From NCBI GenBank assembly GCA_023443285.1, contig JAEZVB010000082.1, positions 1 through 16,449 of the forward strand: 16,449 bases of DNA, in the 5' to 3' direction. Below the pieces are notes generated by a model, which worked only from the letters and a program-made list of their open reading frames with translations, did not search any database and was not told the origin of the DNA. This document shows, one piece after another, positions 13,517-16,449 of the stretch. Position numbers and translations under genes: made by a program. Numbering within the stretch: position 1 is the stretch's first letter; the number at the start of each line of letters is the position of its first letter. This DNA comes from Bacillota bacterium. Its GTDB lineage: Bacteria; Bacillota; Negativicutes; Sporomusales; Sporomusaceae.

Positions 13517-14402
13517 AGAAAACTATAAATCAGGTTTTGTTGCAGTTATTGGCCGACCTAATGTTGGTAAATCTACCTTGATGAATAATTTAATTGGTCA
13601 AAAAGTGGCCATCATGTCTGACAAACCACAAACAACCAGAAATAAAATTATGGGTGTTCTCACGCAAGAAGATGCACAAATTCTCTTTATCGATACTCCC
13701 GGTATTCATAAACCCAAGCATAAGTTAGGCGAATACATGCTGCGAGAAGCCGAAGGCTCCTTGAAAGAAGTAGATGTTATCTTATTTGTTGTGGATGTTA
13801 CCGCCGAAATGGGTTCCGGTGAACGCTACATATTGGACAATCTAGCAAATGTTCGTACACCAGTCATTCTCGCAGTAAACAAAATAGATCGAATCGAAAA
13901 ATCAAAATTATTTGCTATTATTGAGAAATATACTGCACAATTCAAATTTGCTGCAGTAGTGCCGATTTCAGCACTCGATCACACTAATTTTGAAGGTTTA
14001 GTTAGTGAGATTAAATCATATCTTGAACCAGGTCCACAATATTATCCCGAGGATATGATCACCGACCAGCCTGAACGGTTGGTCATTGCCGAACTTATCA
14101 GAGAGAAAGTATTACATTTAACTAAGGAAGAGATTCCTCATGCCATACTTGTCGATATTGAAGAAATTGCTACCAGACCAAATGATGATTTATACGTAAG
14201 AGCTGTTATCTATGTTGAGCGTGACTCACAAAAAGGGATTGTTATTGGTGCCGGTGGCCGTCTACTTAAAGATATTGGGCGTATGGCAAGAGCCGATATA
14301 GAAAATCTTTTAGGATCCAAGGTATATCTTGATTTGTGGGTTAAAGTAAAAAAAGACTGGCGCAATAAAGCAAATGTGCTAAAGAGTTTTGGGTTTGAAT
14401 AA
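13509..14402 (+). CDS. era: GTPase Era
   Basis: Essential GTPase that binds the 3' end of 16S rRNA and checks 30S assembly; 297 residues, normal length. G1 GRPNVGKST (15-23), G2 around TTRN (42-45), G3 DTPG (62-65), G4 NKID (124-127) and a switch/SAL motif are intact. The C-terminal KH domain (about 200-290) contains VIGAGGRLLKDIG and the end WRNKANVLKSFGF. The in-frame upstream ATGs (13446 onward) lie within cdd; the ATG at 13509, nine bases after GGAG (13496-13499), gives the correct N-terminus. It overlaps cdd by eight bases. It works on the same rRNA region as YbeY, encoded nearby. Confidence 0.97.
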   Translation: MNKENYKSGFVAVIGRPNVGKSTLMNNLIGQKVAIMSDKPQTTRNKIMGVLTQEDAQILFIDTPGIHKPKHKLGEYMLREAEGSLKEVDVILFVVDVTAEMGSGERYILDNLANVRTPVILAVNKIDRIEKSKLFAIIEKYTAQFKFAAVVPISALDHTNFEGLVSEIKSYLEPGPQYYPEDMITDQPERLVIAELIREKVLHLTKEEIPHAILVDIEEIATRPNDDLYVRAVIYVERDSQKGIVIGAGGRLLKDIGRMARADIENLLGSKVYLDLWVKVKKDWRNKANVLKSFGFE

Positions 14403-14410
14403 CCACAAAT

Positions 14411-14460
14411 AGTAAATGAAACGGGGCTGTCGCTATATGCGGTGGCTTATTTCATTTATT
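14411..14460 (+). terminator. long hairpin after era, possible terminator
   Basis: An inner stem pairs 14426-14433 with 14439-14446 (8 bp, three G-U) around a TATAT loop and is followed by a T-rich run (TTATTTCATTTATT). That T-rich run also pairs with 14411-14421 to make an outer 11-bp stem. Transcription could end here after era, but the wobble pairs make the inner stem modest. The outer arm overlaps the -35 of the next promoter. Confidence 0.5.
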
Positions 14461-14487
14461 GACCAATACGACGCTTGATGGTATCAT
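14459..14487 (+). promoter_or_regulatory. sigma-A promoter of the DUF502 gene
   Basis: TTGACC (14459-14464) and TATCAT (14482-14487) match the consensus at 5/6 each with an ideal 17-base spacer. The start near 14494 would leave a very short leader of about 13 bases, consisting mostly of the ribosome binding site. Confidence 0.6.
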
Positions 14488-14506
14488 TTGTAAGAGAGGT
14501 GAATTA

Positions 14507-15091
14507 ATGAAGTGGGCTTCTAAGTATTTTATCAATGGCTTGATTGTAATAGTACCTATTGCTATTACAACTTTTGTAATTATTAATATCTTTTCATTTA
14601 CGGAGCGACTGTTAGGTCAATATCTGCCAATTCATTTTCCAGGATTGGCACTGATTGTCGTATTATTTTTAATCGTTCTAGTCGGTTGGTTATCCTCACA
14701 TTGGCTTTTGAAAAATCTAATTGACTTTGGTGAGCGGCTGGTAGGATCAATACCAGTAGTAAAATTTATTTACAACAGTGTAAAACAAATATCAACTGCC
14801 GTATTTGAGTCTCAGGAGTTGCTAAAAAATGCAGTATTAGTGCCTTATCCACATCCGGGAGTTAAGGCACTGGGGTTTGTTATGCCTGAATTATCTGCAC
14901 CATTAGCAAATAAATTTACGGAAGATCATGTGTGCGTTTTTGTTCCTATGAGTCTTAATTTAACCTCCGGCTTTAATATTATTTTGCCGAGACGGGACAT
15001 AATACCTTTAGACGTAACAAGCGAAAGCGCACTACAATATGTTATTACTGCCGGTGCTATTATGCCCCGCAGTAATGATTCCAATAGCTAG
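14507..15091 (+). CDS. DUF502 family membrane protein
   Basis: Integral membrane protein of 194 residues with no established function. Two membrane segments are visible (about 8-30 INGLIVIVPIAITTFVIINIF and 45-68 GLALIVVLFLIVLVGWLSSHW). The conserved stretch GERLVGSIPVVKFIYNSVKQI (about 78-98) follows, then a soluble C-terminal domain with the family pattern VLVPYPHPGVKALGFV and VFVPMSLNLTSGFNIILPR. The ATG at 14507 follows AGAGGTGA; the frame upstream to TTG 14459 overlaps the promoter and is not used. It starts a new transcript after era and is followed, with overlap, by the CNNM-type gene. Co-transcription suggests an envelope or ion-related role, but this is inference. Confidence 0.88.
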   Translation: MKWASKYFINGLIVIVPIAITTFVIINIFSFTERLLGQYLPIHFPGLALIVVLFLIVLVGWLSSHWLLKNLIDFGERLVGSIPVVKFIYNSVKQISTAVFESQELLKNAVLVPYPHPGVKALGFVMPELSAPLANKFTEDHVCVFVPMSLNLTSGFNIILPRRDIIPLDVTSESALQYVITAGAIMPRSNDSNS

Positions 15092-16433
15092 GGAGAGATG
15101 CTTTATAGATTCGCCATTATTCAGTTTGGTTAAATTGGCGGCCGCTCTGTTACTTGTTGTAATTAATGGATTTTTTGTTTTGGCTGAGTTTTCTTTGGTA
15201 AAAATTCGAAAAACCCGCTTAGAAGAACTAGCTCAGCAAGGCAATGGTCGGGCTAAGCTAGCACTAAAAGTAGTATCGTCGTTCGATACTTACCTGGGAG
15301 CCACACAACTCGGTATAACGTTAGCCTCATTAGCTCTTGGTTGGTTAGGAGAACCGGCGGTTTCCTCCTTGCTAGAACCAATTTTAATTCAATATTTTTC
15401 AGCATCTCAGTGGCTGATTACTACCATTAGTATTGCCTTAGGGTTTATTATCATTACGTTTTTTCATATTGTATTAGGTGAACTTGTCCCAAAATCAATG
15501 GCGATTCAGCGTGCGGAAAGTATGGCACTGACCTGTGTATGGTCACTTTATATTTTTCACAAAGTTGGTTACCCTTTTATCATATTGCTTAATCGTGCAG
15601 CTAAGTTAATCTTAGGCTGGCTAGGAATGAAGGCTGCCAGTGAAGCCGATTTGGCTCATTCTGAAGAAGAATTACGTATGATTGTCAGTGCCAGCCACCG
15701 CGGTGGAGTACTTAATCAGATGGAAAGCGAGCTCATTGACAACGTTTTTGATTTTGCAGATCGTTTGGCGCGAGAAATTATGGTACCAAGACAAGATATG
15801 GTATGTTTGTTTGCAGATGATCCTTTTGAAGAAAATATGCGGGTAGTGCGAGAAACCGTTCATACACGCTATCCGTTATGTGTAGAAGATAAAGACCATA
15901 TTATTGGTATGATTCATATTCGCGATTTGATGGATTTTGATATGTTGCCTAGCGGAGAGCGTGATCTGACTACCATTATGAGGGAAATATTGGTAGTCCC
16001 TGAAGGAATGTCAGTGGCTCATCTGTTACAAGTTATGCGCCGCAAGTGTACACATTTGGCCGTTGTTGCCGATGAATATGGCGGAACAGCCGGATTGGTA
16101 GCACTGGAAGATGTAATAGAAGAGATTGTTGGTGATATCCAAGATGAACATGATGAGGTAACCGATGTTGAAATTCAGCGTTTGCCTGATGGTAGTTACG
16201 AATTTGACGGCGGAGTTCTCTTAGATGATGTGACTGAACTTTTGAATATTCGTTTGGAAGACCACGAAGAAGATACTCTGGGTGGCTATATATTTGGTAT
16301 GTTAGGACGTCGGCCGGAAGCAGGTGATAAAGTCAATATTGGCGACTATTCATTTGAAGTACTTCATGTTAATGGTTTTCGAATTGTAAGGGTTAAAGCA
16401 ACACCACTTTTTTCACAGTCACCTCCAGAATAG
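15075..16433 (+). CDS. CNNM/CorC (hemolysin-like) membrane protein with CBS domains
   Basis: Member of the CNNM/CorC/TlyC family, whose bacterial members export Mg2+ with Na+ (CorC) and were earlier called hemolysins. 452 residues from the ATG at 15075. Order: DUF21 membrane domain (about 14-200) with VINGFFVLAEFSLVKIRKTRLEELA in its first segment and a conserved HIVLGELVPKSMA near 135; two CBS domains (about 215-335, including EIMVPRQDM and VADEYGGTAGLVALEDVIEEIVGDIQDEHDE); then a CorC_HlyC domain (about 355-440, with DTLGGYIFGMLGRRPEAGD). The start is uncertain: 15075 lies inside the DUF502 gene and has no good ribosome binding site. The clear site GGGAGAG (15091-15097) faces an out-of-frame ATG at 15098, and in frame only an ATA at 15105. 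Confidence 0.87.
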   Translation: MIPIARERCFIDSPLFSLVKLAAALLLVVINGFFVLAEFSLVKIRKTRLEELAQQGNGRAKLALKVVSSFDTYLGATQLGITLASLALGWLGEPAVSSLLEPILIQYFSASQWLITTISIALGFIIITFFHIVLGELVPKSMAIQRAESMALTCVWSLYIFHKVGYPFIILLNRAAKLILGWLGMKAASEADLAHSEEELRMIVSASHRGGVLNQMESELIDNVFDFADRLAREIMVPRQDMVCLFADDPFEENMRVVRETVHTRYPLCVEDKDHIIGMIHIRDLMDFDMLPSGERDLTTIMREILVVPEGMSVAHLLQVMRRKCTHLAVVADEYGGTAGLVALEDVIEEIVGDIQDEHDEVTDVEIQRLPDGSYEFDGGVLLDDVTELLNIRLEDHEEDTLGGYIFGMLGRRPEAGDKVNIGDYSFEVLHVNGFRIVRVKATPLFSQSPPE

Positions 16434-16449
16434 GATAATTAAATAGATA

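Overview
The window is chromosomal core DNA from an endospore-forming, A+T-rich Firmicute. The gene order mtaB - (HIT) - rpsU - yqeY - nfeD - floA - yqfC - yqfD - phoH - yqfF - ybeY - dgkA - cdd - era matches the well-known Bacillus subtilis yqeV-to-era stretch. The two sporulation genes yqfC/yqfD and the sequence features near them argue for a spore former. The style of several proteins (long NfeD form, the small protein after floA, a HerA-like ATPase in this cluster, DUF502 after era) makes me lean to the Negativicutes/Sporomusaceae side, but this is a tentative placement from memory. All genes lie on the + strand, and no mobile element, CRISPR array, rRNA or tRNA is seen.

Layout: (1) 1-2540, translation and tRNA modification: the nearly complete mtaB, a HINT-type HIT protein, rpsU with its own strong promoter, yqeY, and an intrinsic terminator. 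(2) 2541-3094, a long gene-free, very A+T-rich stretch with a bidirectional terminator, a leftward promoter-like sequence, two perfect Spo0A-box heptamers and the nfeD leader. (3) 3095-5914, a flotillin membrane module: NfeD, FloA and a small membrane-anchored protein of unknown function, closed by a UUCG-loop terminator. (4) 6006-7568, a HerA/DUF87-type ATPase standing alone. (5) 7582-9131, sporulation genes yqfC and yqfD, preceded by a sigma-E-like -10 element inside a very long hairpin that buries the yqfC ribosome binding site. (6) 9158-14402, tightly packed phoH, yqfF (c-di-AMP phosphodiesterase type), ybeY, dgkA, cdd and era, with short gaps or overlaps. (7) 14411-16433, a hairpin and a good promoter followed by a DUF502 membrane protein and a CNNM/CorC-type protein.

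Themes: ribosome biogenesis and RNA maturation (rpsU, ybeY, era, phoH, mtaB), membrane and envelope organisation (nfeD, floA, dgkA, yqfF, DUF502, CNNM) and sporulation (yqfC, yqfD). I found no clear new multi-gene system. The most interesting signals are regulatory: the yqfC hairpin, which looks built to silence read-through transcripts while leaving sigma-E transcripts translatable, and the possible Spo0A-linked leftward small RNA between yqeY and nfeD. The unknown protein after floA and the isolated HerA-like ATPase are the best protein leads.
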